Shown here piece after piece: positions 56,220 to 64,000 of a stretch of 64,000 nucleotides of DNA. Below the pieces are notes generated by a model that saw only the letters and a program-made list of their open reading frames with translations, was not told the origin of the DNA and did not search any database. The first letter of the stretch is position 1. Each line of letters starts with the position of its first letter. Both the position numbers and the translations under genes were made by a program. Source of the DNA: Rhizobium sp. Root708 (lineage in GTDB: Bacteria; Pseudomonadota; Alphaproteobacteria; Rhizobiales; Rhizobiaceae). The stretch is taken from NCBI RefSeq assembly GCF_001429725.1, contig NZ_LMHV01000009.1, positions 7,001 to 71,000 of the forward strand, written 5' to 3'.

Positions 56220-58408
56220 CAGCCTTGCGCCTTTGCAAGTTCGCGCTGTTCCTCGCGTTCCGGGCGCAGACTGCGGAAGAAGTACAGAAGGCCGCGGCTG
56301 GTCTGATAAAGCGACAGACCGAGGAACCATATCGTTCCGCGAATGAGGCCCGGATTGTAGCGGCGGGCTTGCTGGAACTGGGTCCACTGCGCCGAGTTCG
56401 CGAAGATAAGATCGGCAATCAGTCGGTGGTCAAGAGCGCTTTTCGGCAGGTACTGACATCCGACGGCCAGAAGTCCATCTGACGATTGGATGTTGCGAAC
56501 CACCAATGGCAGCGTTTCCATTTCCGCGCCGCTGTAGGGCTGGAAACGGATTTCGCCTTCGATGCCGACCATCGATTGATCGAGCTCCTTGTCGAAGACG
56601 TGCAGTCGAGCTCCGTGCACGGATACGTCCTCGATCGAAGCGGCATGCCATTTGCCGTTGATCCCGAATTCGCAGCGCCGGTTGACCCGGACACGACGGG
56701 AGGATGCGCGTTCGCCGCGTTCAGACACGACGCCGAGCGCGCAACCGGCCATGATCAGATTGATCACGTTCCAACCACCAACGACGAGCGTAACGTCGGC
56801 CTTGTAGGGCTCGGTGTAGATGCGGAAGATCGTCACTGCCAGAGCGATGACCTGCACGGCAAAGATCACGAAGAATGGCCGGCTGATTTCGGAAAGGCGG
56901 CTGACCGCGATCGACTCGTCCTTCGCGGTCACCTTGAACGTCGGTTTGCGCGGATTGAGCATGACCGAGATGACAGCGGGCAGCAGGTGAACCGTTTGGA
57001 CGTATTCGTAAAGCTCGGAAATCCAGGGCCAGCGGAACGAACCGTACAGGTAGTTCTGCATCATCAGGTTCACGAGCATGTAGGCGAGCGTGTAGGCGAG
57101 GAATTCGCCGCCCGATGCGGTGAAAATCTCCAGGTCGAAGAACAGGTAGAAGAGCGGCGCGAACAGAAACACCGTGCGCGGGAACGGGAAGAGCCAGAAA
57201 AGCGTCGACGACATGTAGCAAAGGCGCTGCGGGATCGTCAGGCCGCGCTTCAGAAGCGGGAAACGGAAACGCAGGATCTGCATCATTCCCTGCGCCCAGC
57301 GGCTGCGCTGGCCGATAAAGCTTGCGAACGTCGCCGGCTGCAGCCCGGCAATCAGCGGCTTGTCTACGTAGATGCTGTTCCAGCCGCTGCCGTGCAGGGC
57401 AAGAGCCGTCTCGCAATCCTCGGTGATGCTGATGCCGCTGAAGCCGTTTTGCGATTCGAGTGCCTTGCGGCTGAGGACCGCCGCGGACCCGCAGAAGAAC
57501 GCTGCGTTCCATTTGTCGAGGCCGCGCTGGATGATCCCGTAGAACATCTCGTTCTCGCTCGGCATCTTCTCGAATGTGCGCAGGTTGCGTTCGAGCGGGT
57601 CGGGATTGATGAAGAAGTGCGGCGTCTGGACCAGAAAAAGCTTCGGATCGTCGTCAAAGTAGCCGACCGTCTCGAGCAGAAAATCACGTGCCGGCGCATG
57701 GTCGGCATCGAATACGGCAATGAGTTCACCGGATGAATGCTTCATCCCGTTGTTCAGATTCCCGGCCTTGGCGTGCTCGTTCCGCTCTCTAGTCAGATAG
57801 TTGACGCCGATGTCTTCGCAGAGCTGGCGCAATTCATTGTGACGGGCGACCGCGGCCTGGGCCTCCAACAGCTTGTTGGAATTGCGCTTCTGTAGCGTCC
57901 CGCCATCGTCGAGCAGCCATACGTGCAGTTTATCAGCCGGATAATCCATTGCCTTGGCTGCAGACAGCGTGTTGGCAAGGAGGTGAGCATCTTCGTTGTA
58001 GGACGGCACGAACACGTCGACGTGAGGAAAGCGTTCAAGCTTTGCGGCGCGCGAAGGACGTGAAGGCAAGGGTGTCGCGACGATGAAGAGGCTGAGCGCC
58101 AGCATCGCGACGCTGTACATTTCCGCCAGGTAGAGCAGAAGGCCGGGAATGAAGTTCTCAAGCTGATTGATCGGGGGCAGAGTGTTGGTGGTGCGCCAGT
58201 AGACGTATCGCAGGACGATTGCCGTGCCAAAGGCCAGCGCGACCAGGCGCCAGGTGCCGCCGCCGTTGAGGCCCTTGATGACGGCCATGCAGGCCACCAC
58301 GCTTATGCTTGCGATCAGCTGCGTTTGCAGGTTCACCGGCAGCGTGATCAATACGATCACGCAGAGCGAAACCAGTGCCCATATCAAGATGCTTCGGGCT
58401 TTATGCAT
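56219..58408 (-). CDS. bcsA: cellulose synthase catalytic subunit with c-di-GMP-binding PilZ domain
   Basis: 729 residues. Membrane segments flank a GT2 domain with the four processive-synthase motifs: Asp-Asp in LLDDGG (167-170), DAD (234-236), TED (329-331) and QRSRW (367-371). A C-terminal PilZ domain has R567-x3-R571 and D594-x-S596-x2-G599, the c-di-GMP binding pattern, so activity should need c-di-GMP. It polymerises UDP-glucose into beta-1,4-glucan and extrudes it. First of the synthase genes after bcsN. Confidence 0.97.
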   Translation of the reverse strand: MHKARSILIWALVSLCVIVLITLPVNLQTQLIASISVVACMAVIKGLNGGGTWRLVALAFGTAIVLRYVYWRTTNTLPPINQLENFIPGLLLYLAEMYSVAMLALSLFIVATPLPSRPSRAAKLERFPHVDVFVPSYNEDAHLLANTLSAAKAMDYPADKLHVWLLDDGGTLQKRNSNKLLEAQAAVARHNELRQLCEDIGVNYLTRERNEHAKAGNLNNGMKHSSGELIAVFDADHAPARDFLLETVGYFDDDPKLFLVQTPHFFINPDPLERNLRTFEKMPSENEMFYGIIQRGLDKWNAAFFCGSAAVLSRKALESQNGFSGISITEDCETALALHGSGWNSIYVDKPLIAGLQPATFASFIGQRSRWAQGMMQILRFRFPLLKRGLTIPQRLCYMSSTLFWLFPFPRTVFLFAPLFYLFFDLEIFTASGGEFLAYTLAYMLVNLMMQNYLYGSFRWPWISELYEYVQTVHLLPAVISVMLNPRKPTFKVTAKDESIAVSRLSEISRPFFVIFAVQVIALAVTIFRIYTEPYKADVTLVVGGWNVINLIMAGCALGVVSERGERASSRRVRVNRRCEFGINGKWHAASIEDVSVHGARLHVFDKELDQSMVGIEGEIRFQPYSGAEMETLPLVVRNIQSSDGLLAVGCQYLPKSALDHRLIADLIFANSAQWTQFQQARRYNPGLIRGTIWFLGLSLYQTSRGLLYFFRSLRPEREEQRELAKAQG

Positions 58409-58462
58409 CGGTGTCCCTTCGAAAGCATGGAGCCGGCGCCTGTGTCGCCGGCTTAGTCTCGT

Positions 58463-59422
58463 CTATCTCCGGCAAGCGGCACTCATTGCCGCATCACCCA
58501 CGCAGTCAGGCGACGGCACGGTAACTCCGCTTGCCGTCATGGCTTGTTGTTGAACCGGTGCCGGGGCAATCGCACCGGCTTGCGGCATGTCAGGCCCCGG
58601 CACAAGCGGACCGACGGCTTGCGGAAGCACCGGTGCTGCATTGGGGGTATTGGCGGCGGTGCGTCTGACCGGGCCTCTGCTTATCGTCACCGGTGCCGGT
58701 TCGTAGCCGATCGACATGGGCATGTTGCGATACCCGCCGTCGTCCGGATAAATCGGGCTCCCCGGTCGGCCGATAGTGGGATCCGAACCTTGCGTCAGGC
58801 CGTAGGGATTCCAGATCTCACCGTTGAATGTCCCGACGATCGTGTAGCCATAGACGATGCCGAGGAGCTGCCGTTCGGAAGCGCGCGCATCGCACAACCG
58901 AAGTCTGATCTGGATCATGCCGAAATTGCGGGCCTGCGTCTGGGCCGAGCGGCTGGATCGAACCTGCTGCCAGGCGTAGAGGCATGTATCCCCGGTTCTG
59001 CTCTTTCCGGACGCATAGCCGAACGGCCCGTAGCTGTTCTGCAGGAAGGTTGCCGATGTCGCCAGTCGCACGCCCGGAACCGAGCTTGCCATCTCGCGCG
59101 CAAGGCCGCTCTCGCTGACCATCCGATACGGCGCGCTTCCTGTCCCCGGGTTCTCGCCGCTTGCACCAAGGAACTGCACCTTCAGGAAGTTCTGGCCCGG
59201 CACCGAGGAGGATGTGAACAATGAAATCGTCTGTTCAATACCGTTGCCGCGGGTGTGCTGAACTACATTGACAATAGAAGGACCGCCAGGCGGAGGCAGC
59301 GCTAGCGCTTTCTCGCTGGTAATTGTCTCCGGCATGTTCGGCTGCCGAATGCTCCCTGTCGAGGTGCAGCCGGCTGTAAAACCGGCCAACCCGGCAAGGG
59401 CTATCCATCTCAGCAGATGCAT
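58463..59422 (-). CDS. bcsN: cellulose biosynthesis lipoprotein BcsN
   Basis: 319 residues. Residues 1-19 are a lipoprotein signal peptide with the lipobox FTAGC, so the mature protein is anchored to a membrane through a cysteine near residue 20. The CBP_BcsN family layout is seen in YGPFGYASGKSRTGDTCLYAWQQV and GMIQIRLRLCDARASERQLLGIVYGYTI, both in part. BcsN occurs in rhizobial operons and its function is not established. ATG at 59422 preferred to 59455 since the signal begins there. First gene of the operon, 54 bp before bcsA. Confidence 0.88.
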   Translation of the reverse strand: MHLLRWIALAGLAGFTAGCTSTGSIRQPNMPETITSEKALALPPPGGPSIVNVVQHTRGNGIEQTISLFTSSSVPGQNFLKVQFLGASGENPGTGSAPYRMVSESGLAREMASSVPGVRLATSATFLQNSYGPFGYASGKSRTGDTCLYAWQQVRSSRSAQTQARNFGMIQIRLRLCDARASERQLLGIVYGYTIVGTFNGEIWNPYGLTQGSDPTIGRPGSPIYPDDGGYRNMPMSIGYEPAPVTISRGPVRRTAANTPNAAPVLPQAVGPLVPGPDMPQAGAIAPAPVQQQAMTASGVTVPSPDCVGDAAMSAACRR

Positions 59423-59530
59423 CGTTTGGACCACCGCAATCGTTCTTCCTAGCAACCCACACAGATTTCGCGCAGGCCTTTCGAATCAACGACCTAGAGG
59501 GTCGCTAGGTATGGTAAACGACGGATATGG

Positions 59531-59545
59531 TTAACGATCGGTTAA
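59531..59545. promoter_or_regulatory. CtrA-like box upstream of the cellulose operon
   Basis: On the minus strand the sequence reads TTAACCGATCGTTAAC, which fits the full CtrA consensus TTAA-N7-TTAAC, and the next bases complete the half-site TTAACCAT. A related GGTAAACGA copy lies at 59513. It is about 110-125 bp upstream of the bcsN start, a normal place for activation or repression. Confidence 0.6.
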
Positions 59546-59691
59546 CTTCGGGGATGGATGACGCGCCCGTGATCGTCGCTGCCGTCGACGGGCCGGACCA
59601 ATATCAGCCATGTTGCAGGCAGCCGCTTCGAACCCCATCGCGCGTTGGCCCGCCAGGACGAATGGCCCGGAAGTGCGCAATTCGTATAAGG

Positions 59692-60489
59692 CTATACGCC
59701 GGCGATTGTCTTCAGGTCGTCGATGGCGCCGGGTGCTGCGGCAATCACCGGTGCGCCCTTGGTGAGTTTTTCGCCCTCGGTCGGAAATGAATGATACCAG
59801 CCGCCTGCTTCCTTTACGAGGCAGTAGCCTGCGAGGCAGTCCCAAGCGTGCATGTAAGGTTCGTAGTAGCCGACCAGGCGTCCAGCTGCGACATAGGCGA
59901 GCATCAGGGCGCCCGAGCCATTCCGAATAAAGTTTCCGCCGGCGGTGAGCAGATCCTCGACGATCTTGGCGACGATCGCGGGTGTCACATGGCTGTTCGC
60001 GCCGATCCCGGTGACGGCATTTCGAATGTTGCGCGACGGATCAAGTGTGAGCTTCTTGCCGTTGAGCGTGGCGCCCATGTCGAGTGCGCCCGCATACATT
60101 TCATCGTGGCACGGCGCGAAAATGACGCCGACCACCGGCACGCCGGAATACAGCAAGCCGATCGATATGCACCAGTTCGGCATGCCGTTGACGAAGGGGC
60201 TCGTTCCATCGATCGGATCGACAACCCAGGTAAAGCCGGAGCTACCCACCTGCAGGCCGTACTCTTCGCCAAGAATGCCATCGTCGCCGTAAGTGGCCAG
60301 GATCCTAGCGCGGATCAACTCTTCCACCTCGCGATCGGCAACGGAGACGACATCCTGCAGGTCACGCTTCGTTTCGATGACGAGGGTGTCTCTCCGATTG
60401 AAGTAGTCGAGTGCGACAGCGCCGGCTTCTCGGGCAATTGCCTGCGCGAGGGCAAGGCGCGCAGGCAAATCGGGGGCTAGGCTTGGCAT
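59692..60489 (-). CDS. inositol-monophosphatase family protein
   Basis: 265 residues. GEEYG (near 72), WVVDPIDGTSPFVNG (near 87) with the DPIDGT metal motif, and YMHAWDCLAGYCLVKEAGG near 211 with WD are the standard magnesium-dependent phosphatase motifs. Likely substrates are inositol-, fructose- or nucleotide-phosphates; sequence alone does not decide. Divergent from a LacI regulator 221 bp away, with two operator-like palindromes between, so probably controlled by it. Confidence 0.87.
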   Translation of the reverse strand: MPSLAPDLPARLALAQAIAREAGAVALDYFNRRDTLVIETKRDLQDVVSVADREVEELIRARILATYGDDGILGEEYGLQVGSSGFTWVVDPIDGTSPFVNGMPNWCISIGLLYSGVPVVGVIFAPCHDEMYAGALDMGATLNGKKLTLDPSRNIRNAVTGIGANSHVTPAIVAKIVEDLLTAGGNFIRNGSGALMLAYVAAGRLVGYYEPYMHAWDCLAGYCLVKEAGGWYHSFPTEGEKLTKGAPVIAAAPGAIDDLKTIAGV

Positions 60490-60526
60490 TTCACACGTCC
60501 TTTAAAAACGGCCTGATTTCGGGCAA

Positions 60527-60560
60527 CGTTTACCGGCAGTCAGCCGAGTGCCGGTAAACG
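60527..60560. promoter_or_regulatory. 12-bp inverted repeat in the divergent phosphatase-LacI promoter region
   Basis: CGTTTACCGGCA (60527-60538) and its exact complement (60549-60560) are separated by 10 bp. It lies 38 bp before the phosphatase start. Further LacI-like half-sites are at 60572-60587 (TTGCA and TGCAA round a CG centre) and the perfect palindrome TTGTGCACAA at 60677-60686. Confidence 0.6.
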
Positions 60561-60710
60561 ATTCCAGCTTCTTGCAATCGCGTGCAAAATTCGCTCCGAA
60601 ATAGCGAGCTGTCAATAAGGACGTCCTGCGCAAACGCTTGAAATGAAAGTCTTCGCGATTGCACGCTTATGCGCACTTGTGCACAATAGCGACAAAGCGG
60701 GGAGAGTCGG

Positions 60711-61724
60711 GTGGCTTCGAAGTTGTTTGTCAGTGCCCAGGAGGTCGCGCACAGGGCGGGAGTGTCTCGGTCGGCGGTTTCGCGGACATTTACGCCTGGT
60801 GCCAGTGTATCGGCCGAAACGCGTCAACGCGTTCTCAAAGCCGCTGAAGAGCTTGGCTATCACGTCAACCACCTTGCGCGCGGCCTGATGCGCAATGAAA
60901 GCGGTATCGTCTGCCTGATCGTGTCGGACGTTGCGACGCCCTATCGTGCTGCGGTTCTCCGCGAACTTACCCTGCAGCTTCAGAATGCAGGCAAGGTCGC
61001 CATGCTCATCAATACCGACCGCTCGGACGGCAGCGTGGATCGCGCTCTGCATCAGGCGATCCGCTACCGCGCCGACGCATCGGTCATCCTGTCCGGTCTG
61101 CCCGACAAATCGATCGTTCAGCTGTGCCTGCGCAGCGGACAGCGCCTCGTCTTGATCAATCGCGATGACGATCAGCCCGGTCCGTTGAGGATTAATGTCG
61201 ATGATGCCGATGCTGGCTCCAGGGTTGCGACGGCGTTTGCCCGTGCCGGCTGCCGCAGGCTGGCGTTCGCAAATTCGCTTGCCGGTACCCCAAGTTTGGT
61301 GCGTCGCGAGAAGGGCTTCGTGGCTGCAGCCGCCGCTCTAGGGCTGGAGGTGGTTGTCGAGCGCTATGGCGCGACCGGTTACGAGGCGGGGCAGGTGTTG
61401 GCGCAGCGATTGCTGACACGTAGCGAGCGCCCGGACGCCGTCTTCTGCGCAACCGACCTTCTGGCCTGCGGCTTCATGGATGCCGCGCGCCGGCAATTCG
61501 GGCTCGCCGTGCCAAGCCAGCTCTGTGTCGCCGGCTTTGACAATATCGAGCAGGCGTCGTGGTTATCCTATGAATTGACGACATTTGCCCAGCCGGTCGA
61601 CAGGATCGCGAAGTATGCGATTGACTGGTTGGGGACGGATGACAGCGGCGAAGACGGCGTCGGACCTGAGCCGATCACTTTGACCGCTGAGCTGATCTGG
61701 CGCAGTTCGATCCGGGGCGGCTGA
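60711..61724 (+). CDS. LacI-family transcriptional regulator
   Basis: 337 residues from a GTG start. Residues 7-26 form the helix-turn-helix (SAQEVAHRAGVSRSAVSRTF), followed by a hinge helix and a periplasmic-binding-protein-like sensor domain (about 60-330, GIVCLIVSDVATPYRAAVL in part). It represses in the absence or presence of a sugar or nucleotide-like ligand. Divergent partner is the inositol-monophosphatase-like gene, so a phosphorylated sugar or polyol is a reasonable ligand. Operator candidates lie between the two genes. Confidence 0.88.
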   Translation: MASKLFVSAQEVAHRAGVSRSAVSRTFTPGASVSAETRQRVLKAAEELGYHVNHLARGLMRNESGIVCLIVSDVATPYRAAVLRELTLQLQNAGKVAMLINTDRSDGSVDRALHQAIRYRADASVILSGLPDKSIVQLCLRSGQRLVLINRDDDQPGPLRINVDDADAGSRVATAFARAGCRRLAFANSLAGTPSLVRREKGFVAAAAALGLEVVVERYGATGYEAGQVLAQRLLTRSERPDAVFCATDLLACGFMDAARRQFGLAVPSQLCVAGFDNIEQASWLSYELTTFAQPVDRIAKYAIDWLGTDDSGEDGVGPEPITLTAELIWRSSIRGG

Positions 61725-61753
61725 CACCGCTTCGCCGATGGTCCCGATAGAGT

Positions 61754-62338
61754 TCACCGAGTGGCGGCGTCGCCGCTGCCTTTTCCCGCGATCGAGCCAA
61801 GGATCAGCTTAAGATCGCGCCACAGCCCAGCCGTCCTGATGTATTCGGCATCCGCCTTCGCAAGAGCCTCGGGGGTGGACATGTCGATCCCCGAGAGTTG
61901 TGCCAAGCCGGTAATGCCGGGACGGATCGAAAAGACATTCTTGGCTCGCCGCGCGGCGATGACGCCCGACTGTGTCGGCAGGCACGGGCGAGGGCCCACA
62001 AGGCTCATGTCTCCACGCAAGACATTGATGAGCTGCGGGAGCTCATCAAGCTTGTAAGCGCGCAGTGTACGGCCGATCGGGGTGATCCAAGCCTCGGCAG
62101 CATCATGAGATCCCACGTTGGGCGTACCGGCGGCCATGGTTCGGAATTTGATGCAGGTGAAGGGCTTTTCGTTGTAGCCGACCCGCTCCTGCAGGAATAG
62201 TGCCCCGCCGGGGGAACTGCGGCGGACGAGATACGCGATGACCAGAAGAACCGGCGACAGCACGATCAGGCCGAAAAGCGAGGCAGAAAAATCGAGCACA
62301 CGTTTCAGCCCGCGATCGAGAGTCTGCAGCATTGTCAT
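61754..62338 (-). CDS. undecaprenyl-phosphate sugar-1-phosphate transferase (short, PglC/WreU type)
   Basis: 194 residues. One hydrophobic segment (about 18-36) and the bacterial sugar-transferase domain: KFRTM near 65, KLDELPQLINVLRGDMSLVGPRP (about 96-118) and RPGITGLAQLSG. It lacks the multi-pass N-terminus of WbaP/WcaJ, as in PglC. It starts assembly of a surface glycan on the lipid carrier. By neighbours it may transfer QuiNAc-1-phosphate, as WreU of R. etli. Overlaps the upstream epimerase gene by 4 bp. Confidence 0.88.
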   Translation of the reverse strand: MTMLQTLDRGLKRVLDFSASLFGLIVLSPVLLVIAYLVRRSSPGGALFLQERVGYNEKPFTCIKFRTMAAGTPNVGSHDAAEAWITPIGRTLRAYKLDELPQLINVLRGDMSLVGPRPCLPTQSGVIAARRAKNVFSIRPGITGLAQLSGIDMSTPEALAKADAEYIRTAGLWRDLKLILGSIAGKGSGDAATR

Positions 62339-63267
62339 TCCTTTTCACGCAGGCGCGGCGACAACACTCTGTCTAACCCTTCTCGCATCGTGAAGGGAGG
62401 TGTCCAGCCAAGCGATCCACAGGTCTGCGAGCTGTCGACCTCAAGCGACTGTGTCAATCGCTGAACGAGTTCGGCCTTTCCAAGCATACGTGCTGCGGTT
62501 TCAAGCAGGGTGACGGGGAAGGGCAACAGGATTGCGGATGTGCCGGCAGCCGAGGCGACCATCCTGAGCAGCTGCGGTGTCGAAACAGCGTCGCCATCGC
62601 TCGGGAGCAAAACTGTGCTTGTCACCGTCGGATGAAGTGCTGCCGCCACGATGATGTCTGTCAGGTTCTCGAGATAGATCATCGAGCGGCGGTTCTCGAC
62701 CGACCCCAACGGTAGTGGCAGGCGTTTTCTGACGAGCCCGACAAGGGCCTCGAAGCTGCCGCGTCCGCCTTGGCCGTAAACGAGTGGCGGGCGGATCGAT
62801 ATCGTCACCAGTCCGGTTCTCTTGCCGATCTCGGCGAGACGCTGCTCCGCTTCGAGCTTGGAGCGGCCGTAGGCGCTGTCAGGGGAGGGAATGGACGCTG
62901 GGGTGAATGGACGACCGGGCTCGGTCATTTCCCCATTCGCCTTGATCGAACTCAGGAAAATGAAGCGCCTGACACCAGCGGCCGCGGCCTGCTTCGCAAG
63001 TCGCGCGGTCCCGTCGACGTTGACGGCCCGATAGGCGCTGTCGGCCGTCTTTCCCTCGGTAACATTCTGGTTTGCGGCGGCGAGGTGGACGATCGTATCG
63101 ACGCCCCTCAAGGCCTCGGACCAATCGGTATCGGTCCCAACATCGCCAATCGGAACATAGCCCGGCAGCGTACGGCGGCTCACGGCGCGGTACGGGAGGC
63201 CACGTTGTTTCAGGGTTTCTTGCAGCCCCTTGCCGATGAAGCCGGAAGCGCCGGTAATCAGAAACAT
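62335..63267 (-). CDS. NAD-dependent epimerase/4-ketoreductase (WreQ-like)
   Basis: 310 residues of the extended short-chain dehydrogenase family: FLITGASGFIGKGLQE (2-17) is the cofactor loop, and SAYGRSKLEAEQRL near 131 contains the YxxxK catalytic pair. Together with a 4,6-dehydratase and a sugar transferase it fits UDP-4-keto-sugar reduction to UDP-QuiNAc, as known for R. etli WreQ; this is inferred from context. Coupled to the sugar-transferase gene downstream. Confidence 0.83.
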   Translation of the reverse strand: MFLITGASGFIGKGLQETLKQRGLPYRAVSRRTLPGYVPIGDVGTDTDWSEALRGVDTIVHLAAANQNVTEGKTADSAYRAVNVDGTARLAKQAAAAGVRRFIFLSSIKANGEMTEPGRPFTPASIPSPDSAYGRSKLEAEQRLAEIGKRTGLVTISIRPPLVYGQGGRGSFEALVGLVRKRLPLPLGSVENRRSMIYLENLTDIIVAAALHPTVTSTVLLPSDGDAVSTPQLLRMVASAAGTSAILLPFPVTLLETAARMLGKAELVQRLTQSLEVDSSQTCGSLGWTPPFTMREGLDRVLSPRLREKE

Positions 63268-63302
63268 TCAATCTCCATCAGGTGGGAGGACCTCAACCGC
63301 CT

Positions 63303-64000
63303 CTACGGCGCGAGTTCCTGCCTGAGCGACACAAGATCAACGACTTTCTCGAACGGGCGATAGCCGGAGACGAGTTCACTCAGGCAAAGGCGAAGGGCGC
63401 CTGCATCGCCAGCGAGCGCGAAGTCACGCAGTTCCTCGAGCTTGGTTGACAGCTCGGACCACGGCATGAATTGCTCCCTTGCCGCCCGAATCTTCGGGTG
63501 CTCGGTAAATTCGGGATTGTCGCTGATCAGCAGTTCTTCATAGAGCTTCTCGCCGGGACGAAGGCCCGTCGTGACAATCTCGATATCCCCAGCGGGATTT
63601 TGGTCGTCGCGCACCGTCAGTCCTGATAACTCTACCATTCGCCGCGCCAGATCGATGATCTTGACCGGCTCGCCCATGTCGAGCAGGTAGACGTCGCCGC
63701 CTCTGGCCATGGCGCCAGCCTGGATCACGAGCTGCGCGGCCTCCGGCACGGTCATGAAGAACCGGGTGATATCCGCATGCGTCAGGGTGATCGGACCGCC
63801 GCGACCGATCTGCTGGCGGAACAAGGGAACGACGGAGCCCGAGGAGCCAAGAACGTTCCCGAAGCGGACCATGGAGAACGTCGTTGTCGAGCTCTGCGCC
63901 GCCTGCGCCTGCAGGACCATTTCCGCAAGCCTCTTCGTCGCGCCCATGATGTTGGTCGGTCTGACAGCCTTGTCGGTGCTGACCAGGATCAGCCGGTCCA
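63303..64000 (-). CDS. CapD/FlaA1-type UDP-sugar 4,6-dehydratase, C-terminal part
   Basis: About 232 residues; the start lies beyond the window. LILVSTDKAVRPTNIMGATKRLAEM is the region of the SDR active site (KAVRPTNxMGAxKR), and FSMVRFGNVLGSSGSVVPLFRQQIG and ITRFFMTVPEAAQLV are family segments. Full-length members have an N-terminal membrane part and form UDP-4-keto-6-deoxy-GlcNAc. By context the first enzyme of the QuiNAc route (WreV-like). Reading frame is open to the window edge. Confidence 0.85.
   Translation of the reverse strand, partial: DRLILVSTDKAVRPTNIMGATKRLAEMVLQAQAAQSSTTTFSMVRFGNVLGSSGSVVPLFRQQIGRGGPITLTHADITRFFMTVPEAAQLVIQAGAMARGGDVYLLDMGEPVKIIDLARRMVELSGLTVRDDQNPAGDIEIVTTGLRPGEKLYEELLISDNPEFTEHPKIRAAREQFMPWSELSTKLEELRDFALAGDAGALRLCLSELVSGYRPFEKVVDLVSLRQELAP

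Overview
The window looks like chromosome or chromid DNA of an alphaproteobacterium in the Rhizobiaceae (Rhizobium, Ensifer or Agrobacterium type). The basis is GC-rich codon use, many ABC importers, a histidine-utilisation cluster of the HutF/HutG type, a melA-agp alpha-galactoside locus next to an AraC-type regulator as known from Sinorhizobium meliloti, a bcsN-bcsA-bcsB-bcsZ-TPR cellulose operon of the rhizobial kind, and the start of a surface-polysaccharide cluster. No rRNA, tRNA or CRISPR array was seen.

Layout. 1-1364: tail of an IS3-type transposase, a small exported protein of unknown function and about 790 bp without a convincing gene. 1365-3829: two Gfo/Idh/MocA oxidoreductases and a DUF2934 protein. 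4052-9674: a cysteine-free carboxymuconolactone-decarboxylase-fold protein and a complete peptide-type ABC importer in one operon. 9671-18177: an FAD/NAD(P)-binding protein, a MetQNI-type importer, a flavin-dependent (NtaA/SnaA/DszA-type) monooxygenase and a TauABC-type importer. Three unrelated importers next to flavin enzymes suggest scavenging of organosulfur or related small compounds, but the substrate is unknown.

18373-27255: histidine utilisation. hutD, a VapBC-type toxin-antitoxin pair in opposite orientation, hutU-hutG-hutH-hutI on the minus strand, then divergent hutF-hutC, with a palindromic operator between hutI and hutF. The products form the five-step route histidine, urocanate, imidazolonepropionate, formiminoglutamate, formylglutamate, glutamate plus formate. 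27353-28945: a histidine phosphatase and a DUF899 thioredoxin-like protein.

28966-39058: alpha-galactoside uptake and hydrolysis. An AraC regulator diverges from a GH4 enzyme, a binding protein, two permeases, a fused double ATPase and a second GH4 enzyme, ending at a strong terminator. 39135-41523: divergent DMT exporter and MocR-type regulator. 41595-48666: arabinoside use. An ArsR-type regulator with an unusual C-terminal domain, GH51 arabinofuranosidase, and an ATPase-permease-permease-binding protein importer, ending at a hairpin. 48740-50194: succinate-semialdehyde dehydrogenase.

50291-59422: cellulose synthesis operon on the minus strand with a CtrA-like box upstream. 59692-61724: inositol-monophosphatase-like protein divergent from a LacI regulator. 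61754-64000: sugar-1-phosphate transferase, NAD-dependent reductase/epimerase and a truncated CapD-type dehydratase, a set that fits UDP-N-acetylquinovosamine synthesis and transfer in rhizobial O-antigen.

A repeated design feature is a GC-rich stem-loop directly downstream of each ABC binding-protein gene, which probably sets the higher level of the binding protein relative to its membrane components.
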